Below, piece by piece: positions 8,014 to 16,303 of a DNA stretch of 64,000 nucleotides. The position numbers and the translations under genes were made by a program. Position 1 is the first letter of the stretch. Each line of letters begins with the position of its first letter. The stretch is from Amycolatopsis viridis (GTDB lineage Bacteria; Actinomycetota; Actinomycetes; Mycobacteriales; Pseudonocardiaceae): positions 3,906,001 through 3,970,000 of the forward strand of contig NZ_JAANOU010000001.1 in assembly GCF_011758765.1 (NCBI RefSeq), in the 5' to 3' direction. The notes below the pieces were generated by a model. That model had not been told where the DNA came from and searched no databases. It was given only the letters and a program-made list of their open reading frames with translations.

Positions 8014-8906
8014 TTCGCGCTCTCCTCGGCGACCTCCGCCGCGGTGGGTACGGCGTCCTGCGCGCCGGGACGGGTGACTGCCAGCGCCCCCGCGACCCCG
8101 GCAATCCGGGCTGCCTCGGGCAGGGCGAGCCCGCGCGCCAGCGCGGCGGCGAGCACCCCGCAGAACGTGTCGCCGGCACCGGTCGTGTCGACCGCCGCCA
8201 CCCGCTTGCCGGGGATGCGCACCGGTTCGGCATCGCGTTCGGCGACCAGCGAACCCCCGGCACCGAGGGTGATCACGACCGCCGGCACGCGGTCGAGCAG
8301 CACCCCGGCGAGGCCCTCCGGCGAGCCGCCGGTGCGGGCGAGGTCGGCGGCTTCGTGCTCGTTGACGATGAGCAGGTCCACCACGTCCCACAGGTCGGCG
8401 GGCAGGTCACGCGACGGCGCGGCGTTGAGTGCCATGACCGCACCGGGCCGCCGGGCCGCGGCGGCCGCGCGCACCACGCCGAGCGGGATCTCCAGCTGCG
8501 CGAGCACGACGTCGGCGTGCGCGATCCGGTGCAGCTGCGCGTCGGTCAGCGCCAGGCGGGCGTTGGCACCCGGCGCCACGACGATCGCGTTCTCCCCGTC
8601 CGGGGACACGGTGATCAGCGCGGTCCCGGTGGGAGCGTCCACCCGGGACACCAGGTCGGTGCGGACCCCGGCCCGCTCCAGCGACGCCAGCAGCAGTTCC
8701 GCGGACTCGTCGGTGCCGAGCGCACCGGCGAACGTGGTCTCCGCGCCCCCGGCCCGCGCGGCGGCCACGGCCTGGTTGGCCCCCTTGCCGCCGGGGTTGC
8801 GGCGCAGATCGCCGCCGAGGATCGTCTCGCCACCACCCGGGTGGCGCGGCACCTCGACGACGAGGTCCACGTTGGCCGAGCCGACGACCACGACCTGCCC
8901 GGTCAT
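8010..8906 (-). CDS. PfkB-family carbohydrate kinase (ribokinase-like)
   Basis: A 298-aa ribokinase-fold sugar kinase. It shows the N-terminal VVVGSANVDLVV, the GGKGANQAVAAARAGG di-glycine motif of PfkB signature 1, NAAPSRDLP, IVNEHEAADL, VVITLGAGGSLV and signature 2 DTTGAGDTFCGVLAAALARG with the catalytic Asp. Overall it is closest to ribokinase (GGKGANQA and LGAGGS). The start ATG at 8906 and the stop at 8010 overlap neighbouring genes by 4 nt each. In the operon it follows two ADP-ribosylglycohydrolase-like proteins. That suggests that free ribose or another sugar released by them is phosphorylated here. Substrate specificity is inferred from family and context. Confidence 0.9.
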   Translation of the reverse strand: MTGQVVVVGSANVDLVVEVPRHPGGGETILGGDLRRNPGGKGANQAVAAARAGGAETTFAGALGTDESAELLLASLERAGVRTDLVSRVDAPTGTALITVSPDGENAIVVAPGANARLALTDAQLHRIAHADVVLAQLEIPLGVVRAAAAARRPGAVMALNAAPSRDLPADLWDVVDLLIVNEHEAADLARTGGSPEGLAGVLLDRVPAVVITLGAGGSLVAERDAEPVRIPGKRVAAVDTTGAGDTFCGVLAAALARGLALPEAARIAGVAGALAVTRPGAQDAVPTAAEVAEESAK

Positions 8907-10231
8907 GCGGCACCTCGTTCCACGGTCAGGGCGGCCGTGCGGGCCGCGAGTGCGGTGATGCGCTGGTCCCCGCCGGGCAGGGACGTGGCGATGCGGTCGT
9001 CCAGCGGCTTCGCCCATTGTTCCGACACCCCGTGCAGGGCGCCGACCACCCCGCCGACGGTGGCCGCGGCCGAGTCGGTGTCCCAGCCCGCGGTGACGGC
9101 GATGGACACGCTGGGGCCGAACTCGCCGCCGCCGCGGGCGAGGGCGTAGGCGATGACGGCCGCGTTGTTCAGCACGTGCACCCAGTGCAGGTGGCCGTAG
9201 GCGGCGTGCAGCCGGTCCAGCCCGTCCCGGGGCTCCAGATCCGCCAGCGACCGTCCGAACCGGACCGCCGCCGCCAGCCGGCTCCCCGGTGGCACCACGG
9301 TTTCCGCCGCATCGAGCACCTCGTCCACGGTGTCGCACACCATGGCCGCGGAGGCGAGCGCGGCGGCCCACATCGCGCCGTAGACGCCGTTGCGGGTGTG
9401 GCTCAGCCGCGCGTCGGTCCACGCCATCCGCGCCGCCGCACGCACGTCGCCGGGCGAGACCCAGCCGAACACGTCGGTGCGGATGAGCGCGCCGATCCAC
9501 TCGCGGAACGGGTTGTGGTGCGTGGCCGTCTCGGGCACCGGGCGGGCGTCGAGGATGTTGCGGTAGGCGGCGCGTTCCGCGGTGAACACCCGGCCCGCGG
9601 GCAGGTGGTCCAGCCACAGCTGGGCCACGTCGTCGGTGGTGAACCCGCGGCCGTGCCGTTCGAGCAGGGTGAGCGCGAGCATCGGGTAGTTGAGGTCGTC
9701 GTCCTCCGGCATCCCGTCGATGTTCTCCTCGAGCGAGGTCGGGGCGGAGCGCCGGTTCCACGGCCACCGCCGCGCCACCTCGTCCGGCAGACCGACGGCG
9801 GTGAACCAGCGGTCGAGCGGCCAGCGGCCGGTGGCGCGCAGGATCTCCTCGATGCCCTCACGCGGGATCTTCTCCACCGGCTTGCCGAGCAGGCACCCCG
9901 CCGCGCGGCCGGTCCAGGCACCGAGCACCCGGTCCCGGCCCGCGGGCAGGTCCGGCGCAGGCGGCAGCAGCGCGACGATGGCGTCCCAGTCGTCCGGCTC
10001 CGCCGCCGCGGGCGGGACCGGCAGCGCGGCCAGCTCGCCGAGCAGGTCACGGGCCAGCGCGCGCAGCTCCGGGGTCGCCGGGTGCGGTCCGGCCCCGCTC
10101 ACCGCGGGCACCGGGTCACCTCCCGCCGCGACCCAGCGGTCCCGGATCGCGCCGGTGTCCCGGCCCTCCGCGGCGGACTGCACCAGCTCGTGCGCCAGCA
10201 GGTCCTCCGGCTGGGCCCAGGTCAGCCTCAC
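8903..10231 (-). CDS. ADP-ribosylglycohydrolase-family protein (long form)
   Basis: A 442-aa protein of the all-alpha ADP-ribosylglycohydrolase (DraG/ARH) fold, which hydrolyses glycosidic bonds to ribose with two Mg2+. The core is recognisable: VLGAWTGRAAGCLLGKPVEKI, ENIDGMPEDDDLNYPMLALTLLE (the DD acidic cluster standing in for the usual DDT), NGVYGAMWAAALAS and the second metal motif AVTAGWDTDSAAATVGGVVGAL. The ~90 residues before the core (RLTWAQPEDLLAHELVQ...) are an extra N-terminal domain. The start is GTG at 10231, overlapping the 39-aa ORF stop (GTGA). It is one of two such proteins in the operon and may act on a small-molecule N- or O-riboside rather than on protein. Confidence 0.88.
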   Translation of the reverse strand: MRLTWAQPEDLLAHELVQSAAEGRDTGAIRDRWVAAGGDPVPAVSGAGPHPATPELRALARDLLGELAALPVPPAAAEPDDWDAIVALLPPAPDLPAGRDRVLGAWTGRAAGCLLGKPVEKIPREGIEEILRATGRWPLDRWFTAVGLPDEVARRWPWNRRSAPTSLEENIDGMPEDDDLNYPMLALTLLERHGRGFTTDDVAQLWLDHLPAGRVFTAERAAYRNILDARPVPETATHHNPFREWIGALIRTDVFGWVSPGDVRAAARMAWTDARLSHTRNGVYGAMWAAALASAAMVCDTVDEVLDAAETVVPPGSRLAAAVRFGRSLADLEPRDGLDRLHAAYGHLHWVHVLNNAAVIAYALARGGGEFGPSVSIAVTAGWDTDSAAATVGGVVGALHGVSEQWAKPLDDRIATSLPGGDQRITALAARTAALTVERGAA

Positions 10232-10347
10232 GACCCCTCCTCCGTCCGCCGCGGCAGCGGCACCGATCCGGCGGGCACCGGCTCGCCCGCCGGATCGGCC
10301 GCGCCGGTGACGATCACCGGGTTCTCCCAGTCGAGCCGCACCGTCAC
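10228..10347 (-). CDS. 39-aa ORF between the two ADP-ribosylglycohydrolase genes
   Basis: A short ORF with GTG start at 10347 and a strong Shine-Dalgarno (GAGGAGGG, 5 nt upstream). Its stop overlaps the next gene's GTG by 4 nt, as elsewhere in this operon. The product begins VTVRLDWENPVIVTGAADPA and ends in a Pro/Arg/Glu-rich tail. No domain is recognised. It may be a real micro-protein (the LDWENPVIVTG segment looks like a beta strand) or a leader that couples translation of the downstream gene. Confidence 0.5.
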   Translation of the reverse strand: MTVRLDWENPVIVTGAADPAGEPVPAGSVPLPRRTEEGS

Positions 10348-10384
10348 GCCGCCCTCCTCACGCGCCCCCAGCTGACGTCGTCCC

Positions 10385-11554
10385 TCACGCCTGCTCCAGC
10401 GCGTCGAGGGTGCGCAGCCGCGCCAGCGCGCGCTCCCGGTCGGCCTTGAGGATGTCCGCCGCCGCGGACGCCATCAGCCGCCCGGTCTCGCGGAGATCCA
10501 TCCGGCTCGCCTCACCGATCGCGTCGACCCACTCGGCCGGCACCACCGCGGTACCGCCGAGACCGGCGCACAGCGCGCCGGCCATGACAGCGATCGAGTC
10601 GGCGTCCCGGCCGTAGTTCACCGCGCCGAGCACCGCACCGCTGTAGTCGCCGCGGTGACCGAGGACGAACCCGAGCGCGGCCGGCAGCTCCTCGATCGCC
10701 TTGGTCCGCGACGGGCGCCGCGCGTCCAGCGACATCTGCCGGTAGTGCGGCCCCACCGAGTCGAAGGGCGCCACCGTGTCCCGGATCAGCCGGGCCAGCG
10801 CACGTTCCTCGTCGTCGGTGACCGGGGCGGTGGTCCAGCCGTCGAACGCGTCCGCCACGGCGCGCAGCGCGGCCGCGGTGCCGTCGTGGGCGACGTCCAG
10901 CGCCGCGGCCACCACGTCGGCGACCCCGGCACCGGGAGCGACCGACGCCGCGACCATCGCCGCGAACACGCCGGCCGCCTCCCGGCCGTAGCTGGACTGG
11001 TGCGCACCGGTCAGGTCGATCGCCTCGGCGTAGGCACCGCGCGGGTCCCCCGCGTTGGCGAGCCCGACCGGCGCCACGTACATCGCCGCGCCGCAGTTGA
11101 CCACGTTGCCGACCCCGGCCTCCCGCGGGTCGACGTGCCCGTAGTGCAGCCGGGCGACGATCCACTTCTCCGCGAGGAAGACGCGCTGCAGCAGCAACGC
11201 GGTCGACTCCAGCTCGGGCACCCACCTGGGTTCGCCGATCATCAGCGGAACCAGGTCCTCGGCCATCGCGTACGCGTCGAGGTGCGCGCGGCGCTTCGCG
11301 TACACCTCGACGAGCGCACGGGTCATCAGGGTGTCGTCGGTGACGTGCCCGTCCCCCTTGTGGTACGGCGCGATCGGCCGCGCCTCCCGCCAGTCCGGGA
11401 ACCACGGACCGACGATGCCGGTCACCCGGCCGCCGTGGCGTTCCTCGATCTGTTCCGGGGTCCACCCCTCGGTGGCGCCGCCCAGCGCGTCCCCCACGGC
11501 CGCCCCGGTGATCACCGCCACCGCTCGGTCTTCCAGCCAGGTCACCGGCTTCAC
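10385..11554 (-). CDS. ADP-ribosylglycohydrolase-family protein (short form)
   Basis: A 389-aa second member of the DraG/ARH fold in the operon. It has AVITGAAVGDALGGATEGW at the N-terminus, the metal-site HVTDDTLMTRALVEVY, YGREAAGVFAAMVAAS and the C-terminal VNYGRDADSIAVMAGALCAGLGG, so all acidic metal ligands are present and the enzyme should be active. It differs clearly from the 442-aa paralogue (no N-terminal extension, different DDT context), so the two probably act on different bonds or form a hetero-complex. The start is GTG at 11554 after GAGAAGGG. A 114-bp gap separates it from the binding-protein gene, the only sizeable gap inside the operon; internal control of stoichiometry is possible there. 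Confidence 0.9.
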   Translation of the reverse strand: MKPVTWLEDRAVAVITGAAVGDALGGATEGWTPEQIEERHGGRVTGIVGPWFPDWREARPIAPYHKGDGHVTDDTLMTRALVEVYAKRRAHLDAYAMAEDLVPLMIGEPRWVPELESTALLLQRVFLAEKWIVARLHYGHVDPREAGVGNVVNCGAAMYVAPVGLANAGDPRGAYAEAIDLTGAHQSSYGREAAGVFAAMVAASVAPGAGVADVVAAALDVAHDGTAAALRAVADAFDGWTTAPVTDDEERALARLIRDTVAPFDSVGPHYRQMSLDARRPSRTKAIEELPAALGFVLGHRGDYSGAVLGAVNYGRDADSIAVMAGALCAGLGGTAVVPAEWVDAIGEASRMDLRETGRLMASAAADILKADRERALARLRTLDALEQA

Positions 11555-11668
11555 GATTCCCTTCTCAGATGGTCGAAATGTCCTGCGTCCGCAAGCACCG
11601 CCCGAAGCGGCGGAGCCGTTCGCGCCGCTCGGCGGCCGGCACCGCCACGCAGGTCATCAGGACGGTGT

Positions 11669-12955
11669 TCACCGGTTGATGGAGTTCCAGCCGTCGGTGA
11701 GAGCCTTGGACAGACCGGCCGCGTCCAGCTGCTTCGCGAGGAACTTCTGGTACGCCGGGGTCGCGACGGTGTCCTTCCACTGCGCGTACTTGTCGACGAA
11801 CAGGTACGGCGCCGAGGTGAGGTACTGGCCGGAGGACAGGATCTGCTTCCAGCCGTTCTGCGCGCCGAGCTTGGTGGTGAGCGCCTGGCGGGCGGAGGTG
11901 GTCGCCGGGATCAGCGTGTCGGCCTCGTTGAGCGCGGCCAGGTTCTCGGTGCTGGTGAAGTACTCGAGGAACTCGGTGGCCTCCTTGACGTGCTTGGAGT
12001 CCTTGCTCACCGACAGCGTCTGCGGGTTGGCGGCCTGCGCAGGACCGGCCGGGCCGGCCAGCGTCGGCAGCACGACCCAGTCGAAGCCCGCGGGCGCGTC
12101 CTTGGCGATGTTCGCGGCCTGGAAGGAACCCTGGATGGTCATCGCGGTCTGACCGGCGTAGAACGGGGCCAGCGCCTTGGCGCCGGACTGGGTCAGCGTG
12201 ACCGGCAGGATCGAGTTGTCCTGGTGCGCCATCGCGTCCACCAGCTGCGGCAGCGCCATCTCACCCTGGCCGACGTTGATCTTGGCGTCGGTGCCGGTGC
12301 CGTCGAAGTACTTGCCGCCGAAGCCCGGGGCGAGCGCAACCATCGCGGCGGTCGGGCTGGACAGGCCCCAGCCGAGGCCGTAGGCACCGTCGCGGGTGGT
12401 CGCCTTGGCGATGTCGCGCAGCTGGTCCCAGGTCATCGTGTCACCGCTCGGGATGGTGACACCGGCCTTGGCCAGCAGGGTCTTGTTCGCGAAGACCACA
12501 TAGGACTGGAGCTCGGTCGGGTAGGCGATCACCTTGCCGTCCACGGTGACCGAGTCCAGCACGCCCTTGGGAATGTCGGCCTTCTTCTGCTCCGACAGGT
12601 AGGGCGTCAGGTCGGCGAGGTAGCCGTCCTTGGCGAACGGTGCGACCCCGGCCGCCTCGTAGTGGATGATGTCCGGCGCGCTGCCCGCGTTGAACTGGGT
12701 GACCAGCTTGTCGTAGACGCCGTCCCAGCCGGCCGGCACGACCTCGACCTTGATGCCGGGGTGGGCCTTGTTCCAGTCGTCGACGATCTTGCTCGTCGCC
12801 GCGATCGCCGCGGGCTGGTCGGACAGGGACTGGAACTTCAGGGTCACCGGACCGCCGCCACCACTGTCACCGCTGTCGCCGCCGCTGGAGCACGCGGTGA
12901 ACAGCAGGCTCGCGGCCGCCGCGAGCGCGGCCACCACCACACGTCGAGACTTCAT
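11669..12955 (-). CDS. ABC transporter extracellular sugar-binding lipoprotein (family 1)
   Basis: A 428-aa solute-binding lipoprotein. It has a signal peptide (KSRRVVVAALAAAASLLFTAC), lipid-anchored Cys at about residue 22, a Ser/Gly/Asp linker, then a typical extracellular sugar-binding fold: KIVDDWNKAHPGIKVEVVPAGWDGVYDKL, APDIIHYEAAGVAPFA, VIAYPTELQSYVVFANK and FLEYFTSTENLAALNE. It binds the substrate outside the membrane and hands it to the two permeases upstream. Start ATG 12955 is chosen for AAAGG 7 nt upstream; an in-frame ATG at 12985 that overlaps the permease stop is the alternative. No ATPase gene is in the operon, so a shared MsiK-type ATPase is expected, as in other actinobacteria. 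Confidence 0.92.
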   Translation of the reverse strand: MKSRRVVVAALAAAASLLFTACSSGGDSGDSGGGGPVTLKFQSLSDQPAAIAATSKIVDDWNKAHPGIKVEVVPAGWDGVYDKLVTQFNAGSAPDIIHYEAAGVAPFAKDGYLADLTPYLSEQKKADIPKGVLDSVTVDGKVIAYPTELQSYVVFANKTLLAKAGVTIPSGDTMTWDQLRDIAKATTRDGAYGLGWGLSSPTAAMVALAPGFGGKYFDGTGTDAKINVGQGEMALPQLVDAMAHQDNSILPVTLTQSGAKALAPFYAGQTAMTIQGSFQAANIAKDAPAGFDWVVLPTLAGPAGPAQAANPQTLSVSKDSKHVKEATEFLEYFTSTENLAALNEADTLIPATTSARQALTTKLGAQNGWKQILSSGQYLTSAPYLFVDKYAQWKDTVATPAYQKFLAKQLDAAGLSKALTDGWNSINR

Positions 12956-12981
12956 TGACCGACCTTTCGTTTTTCCGGGGT

Positions 12982-13818
12982 TCATCCCTTCACCGCCCCG
13001 GCCATCAGCCCACTGGTGAGCCTGCGGCGCAGGATGGTGAAGAAGACGATGCTGGGGATCGCGGCGAGCACAGCGCCCGCGGCGAGTGGTCCGAGGGCCA
13101 CCTTGCCCTCGCCGCCGATGAACATGTTCAGCGTGATCGGCAGGGTGTAGTTCTCCGGCGACTGCAACAGCACCAGCGCGAAGAAGAACTCGTTCCACGA
13201 GGAGACGAAGCTGAACATCGCGGTGGCGACGATGCCGGGCGCCAGGAGCGGGAAGACGATGCGGCGCAGCACGGTCCAGCGCCCGGCGCCGTCCATCGCG
13301 CCCGCCTCCTCCAGGTCGACCGGGATCGCGGTGACGTACCCCTGCAACATCCACAGCGCGAACGGCAGCGTGTAGGTGGTGTGCACGAGCGTCAGCCCGG
13401 CGAGGCTGTCGGCCAGCCCGAGGGTGCGCAGGATCAGGAACAGCGGGAGGATCACCAGGACCACCGGGAACACCTGGGAGGTCAGGATCCAGCCGACACC
13501 GGCGGCGCGGATGCGGCCCTTGAGCCGGGCGAGCACGTAGGACGCCGGCAGCGCGATGAGGATCACCAGCGCGGTGGACACCAGCGCGACGACCAGGCTG
13601 TTGCCCGCGGAGTGGACGAGGCCCTGGCGGTCGAGGGCGTCGGCGTAGTTGTCCCACTGCCACTGCCGCGGCAGCAGGTTGACGCTGAGCGAGTTGAGCT
13701 CGCCGGAGGACTTCACCGAAGCCGAGATCAGCCACAGCAACGGGAAGCCGAGGAACAGGATGTAGGCGGCCAGTGCCAGGTACTGGGCGGGACGCAGCAG
13801 TGCACGCATCGTCGTCAC
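12982..13818 (-). CDS. Carbohydrate ABC transporter permease (MalG-like)
   Basis: A 278-aa inner-membrane permease with about six hydrophobic helices. The EAA loop that docks the ATPase reads DLEEAGAMDGAGRWTVLRRIVFPLLAPG. The C-terminus (FVSSWNEFFFALVLLQSPENYTLPITL) is typical of MalG/LacG proteins. The start is GTG at 13818, which overlaps the stop of the other permease by 4 nt; ATG 13809 is an alternative giving a 3-residue shorter protein. It forms the membrane channel together with the product of 13815-14771. Confidence 0.93.
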   Translation of the reverse strand: MTTMRALLRPAQYLALAAYILFLGFPLLWLISASVKSSGELNSLSVNLLPRQWQWDNYADALDRQGLVHSAGNSLVVALVSTALVILIALPASYVLARLKGRIRAAGVGWILTSQVFPVVLVILPLFLILRTLGLADSLAGLTLVHTTYTLPFALWMLQGYVTAIPVDLEEAGAMDGAGRWTVLRRIVFPLLAPGIVATAMFSFVSSWNEFFFALVLLQSPENYTLPITLNMFIGGEGKVALGPLAAGAVLAAIPSIVFFTILRRRLTSGLMAGAVKG

Positions 13819-14771
13819 CGCCCCTGCCCGGCGCGGTCGTCGCGGAACTGCGACCGCAGGTAGACGGCCAGCAACGCGACGACGATGATCACCAGCACCA
13901 GGCCCATCGCGGCCGCGTAGCCGATGTTGCGGTTCTTGAACGCTTCGAGGTAGATGAAGAGCACCGGCACCATGGTCTTTCCGCCCGGCCCGCCCGCGGT
14001 GAGGACGTAGACCAGCGAGAACGAGTTGAAGTTCCAGATGAAGTTCAGCGACGTGATCGAGGCGACGATCGGCCGCAGGCTGGGCCAGGTGACCGCGGTG
14101 AACCGCCGCCACGCCCCCGCCCCGTCCACGGACGCGGCCTCGTGCAGGTCCTGGGGGATCTGCTGCAACCCGGCCAGCAGGGTGACCGTGGTCTGCGGCA
14201 TGCCGACCCACACGCCGACGACGATCACCGCGGGCAGCGCCGTGGAGAAGTCGCCGAGCCAGTTGATGTCGTCCGGCAACCCGATGCTGCCCAGCACCGC
14301 GTTGAGCGGGCCGCCGTTGGCCGAGTAGATCATCTGCCACATGATGGCCACGACGACCGGCGGCATCGCCCACGGGATGAGCGCGAGCACACGGGTCAGG
14401 CCCTGCAGGCGCAGGCCGGAGTTCAGCAGCAGCGCGAGACCCATCGACGCGGCGAGCTGCAGGACGGTGACACCCACCGTCCAGATCAGACCGATCCGCA
14501 GCGAGTCCCAGAAGAACGAGTTGCCGAGCAGCTTGGTGAAGTTGTCCACACCGGCGAAGCCGTAGTCGGGGTGGCGCACCAGGCGGGCGTCGGTGAAGGC
14601 CAGGGCCAGGCCCATCACCAGCGGCGCGACGCTGAGCACGAGGATCGGGATCAGCGACGGCATCACCAGTGCGATCGCCTCGCGGCGGCGGGAGCGCGCC
14701 AGGGTGCCGGTGCGGCGGTTGCGCGGCGCCGGGGCGGGCGCGGGGGCGCGGGTATCCGCGGCGACGGTCAT
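13815..14771 (-). CDS. Carbohydrate ABC transporter permease (MalF/UgpA-like)
   Basis: A 318-aa sugar permease: a basic, Pro/Ala-rich N-terminal tail (~30 residues), then a multi-spanning domain. The EAA motif is DLHEAASVDGAGAWRRFTAVTWPSLRP. PWAMPPVVVAIMWQMIYSANGGPLNAVL and GGPGGKTMVPVLFIYLEAFKNRNIGYAAAMGLVL mark the MalF/UgpA type. Its ATG overlaps the LacI stop by 4 nt (ATGA), so the regulator and importer are translated together. Confidence 0.93.
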   Translation of the reverse strand: MTVAADTRAPAPAPAPRNRRTGTLARSRRREAIALVMPSLIPILVLSVAPLVMGLALAFTDARLVRHPDYGFAGVDNFTKLLGNSFFWDSLRIGLIWTVGVTVLQLAASMGLALLLNSGLRLQGLTRVLALIPWAMPPVVVAIMWQMIYSANGGPLNAVLGSIGLPDDINWLGDFSTALPAVIVVGVWVGMPQTTVTLLAGLQQIPQDLHEAASVDGAGAWRRFTAVTWPSLRPIVASITSLNFIWNFNSFSLVYVLTAGGPGGKTMVPVLFIYLEAFKNRNIGYAAAMGLVLVIIVVALLAVYLRSQFRDDRAGQGR

Positions 14772-15793
14772 CGCCGACCTCCCTCGGTCAGCCCGCCGGC
14801 GGCGGGAACGGTGGAACCCCGCACGATCAGCTCCGGGCCGACCGTGACCTGCCGGGCGTCCTGGTCCGGGTCATCGGCGAGGCTGAGCATGAGCCGCGCG
14901 GCAGCTCGCCCGCGCTCGGTGGAGCCGAGGGACACGCTGGTCAGGGTGGGGTGGAAGACGCGGCCGAGCTCAGTGTCGTCCATGCCGGTCACCGCGATGT
15001 CGCCGGGCACCGACAGGCCCAGCTCGCGGATGGCGTGGATGGCGCCGATGGCGAGCAGGTCGTTGGCGGCCACGACGGCGTCCAGGCGGTCCGGGGCGCT
15101 TGCGAGGAGCCGCCGGGCGGCCAGCAGCCCGGCGGCCACGGTGAAGTCCTCCGCGATCTCGACGGTGTTGCCCGGGCCCGCGGCGGCGTCGAACCCGCGC
15201 TGGCGGGCCTCACCGGGGGTGGTGTCGAGGGGACCGTTGAGGAAGCCGAGCTTGCGGCGGCCCAGTTGCCGCAGGTGCCGGACCGCTTGACCGATGCCAC
15301 CCGCGGAGTCGGTGGAGACGGAGCTGATGCCGTGGGCGTCCAGGGCACGGCCGATGACGACGACCGGGACGGCGGCGCGGGTGATCTCCTCGATGAGGCG
15401 GTCGTCGGTGCGCAGCGGGCTGATGATCATGCCGTCGACGAAACCGCTGTTGAGGCTGCGCACCAGTTCGGTGGTCGAGGTCGAGGTGTCGCCGGTGCTC
15501 ATGACCACCACGCGGTACCCGTGCGGGGCGAGCACCTCGTGGATCGCGCGCATGGTCTCGACGTAGACCGGGTTGCCGATGTCGGCCACCGCGAAGGCGA
15601 TCTGGAAGGTCTTCTTCATCCGCAGCGAGCGGCCGATGGCGTCCGGGCTGTAGCCCAGCTCCTCCGCGGCCGCCCGGACCCGCTCGACCATCGCCGGGCT
15701 CGCCCCGGTGCCGTGCAGGGCGCGCGAGGTCGAGGCCAGGGACACCCCGGCTCGTTCGGCCACCTGCAGCAGCGTGGCCCGTGTTGACGTCAT
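14768..15793 (-). CDS. LacI-family transcriptional regulator of the sugar/ADP-ribosylglycohydrolase operon
   Basis: A 341-aa regulator. The N-terminal LacI HTH (TLLQVAERAGVSLASTSRAL) and hinge helix (GYSPDAIGRSLRM) are followed by a periplasmic-binding-protein-like effector domain (IAFAVADIGNPVYVETMRAIHEVL, MIISPLRTDDRLIEE, VVAANDLLAIGAI, GDIAVTGMDDTELGRVFHPTLTSV). It is the first gene of the operon and overlaps the next by 4 nt, so it is co-transcribed with its targets. Start ATG 15793 follows GGAG; upstream in-frame codons run through the operators and are rejected. Control is by the two palindromes at 15819-15865, so autoregulation with release by the imported sugar is expected. Confidence 0.93.
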   Translation of the reverse strand: MTSTRATLLQVAERAGVSLASTSRALHGTGASPAMVERVRAAAEELGYSPDAIGRSLRMKKTFQIAFAVADIGNPVYVETMRAIHEVLAPHGYRVVVMSTGDTSTSTTELVRSLNSGFVDGMIISPLRTDDRLIEEITRAAVPVVVIGRALDAHGISSVSTDSAGGIGQAVRHLRQLGRRKLGFLNGPLDTTPGEARQRGFDAAAGPGNTVEIAEDFTVAAGLLAARRLLASAPDRLDAVVAANDLLAIGAIHAIRELGLSVPGDIAVTGMDDTELGRVFHPTLTSVSLGSTERGRAAARLMLSLADDPDQDARQVTVGPELIVRGSTVPAAGGLTEGGRR

Positions 15794-15818
15794 TGGCACT
15801 CCGTCGTCGTCCGTCGCC

Positions 15819-15865
15819 TGGAAACGTTTCCACTCCGCCCGGTGGAGGGGCTGGAAACGATTCCA
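15819..15865. promoter_or_regulatory. Two LacI-type operators upstream of the sugar operon
   Basis: TGGAAACGTTTCCA at 15819-15832 is a perfect 14-bp palindrome with the central CG typical of LacI-family sites. TGGAAACGATTCCA at 15852-15865 is a near copy. Their centres are 33 bp apart, about three helical turns. That fits cooperative binding by one tetramer or two dimers over the promoter of the operon starting at 15793. Confidence 0.85.
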
Positions 15866-16303
15866 AGCGGTGTCCGGAATAGTGACACTCGCCGGGCGAG
15901 GTGTCAATACCCGGAGTATCGGAAGACGTTGCCCACGGCATCGCCGCAGGTCACGGCACGTTCCGTGCGGCGGTCGCGCGCCCGGGCGCCGGCCCCCGCG
16001 TTACCGGAAGGCGTCTGCGTGGCCGGTGGCCCACTGCTCGACCGTGCGGGGGCGGCCGGACGGTCGCCTCGGCCAACCTGCCCCCGGCGCGGAACTGCGC
16101 GAACGCCTCGACGTACTCGGGCGACCGGGATCGATGTAGGTAGCGTCATCCAGTGCCACAGTGCCACGGCGAGTTCCTGCTTGAGCACCTCGATGACCAC
16201 GAGGCTGAGCGGCTACTGCTACGTCGTCGACGGTCGGTGCGGCCTGGATTCGGCCGATGACCTGGGAGCCCACGGGGTTGGCTGGGGCGCTAGCATTCTT
16301 TTT
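15866..16303. other. Intergenic region upstream of the TlpA-like gene
   Basis: About 440 bp without an intact gene. It holds the promoter side of the LacI operon at its left edge, a possible decayed minus-strand reading frame (16001-16200, listed separately) and, at its right edge, TAGCAT (16291-16296) 7 bp before the GTG of the lipoprotein gene, a plausible -10 for leaderless transcription. Base composition falls from here to about 17500. Confidence 0.4.
16001..16200 (-). pseudogene. Possible decayed minus-strand gene remnant
   Basis: Three frames of the minus strand contain coding-like pieces in order: VVIEVLKQELAVALWHW, then ALDDATYIDPG, then PEYVEAFAQFRAGGRLAEATV, and finally EQWATGHADAFR before a TAA at 16001-16003. 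Joined, they read like one small protein broken by two or three frameshifts. No start with a ribosome binding site and no family could be assigned. The alternative is chance coding resemblance in GC-rich DNA. Confidence 0.3.

Noticed and set aside
11565..11657. 30-codon ORF in the gap between the binding-protein and ADP-ribosylglycohydrolase genes
   Set aside because: ATG without a ribosome binding site and Arg-rich shadow-like composition.
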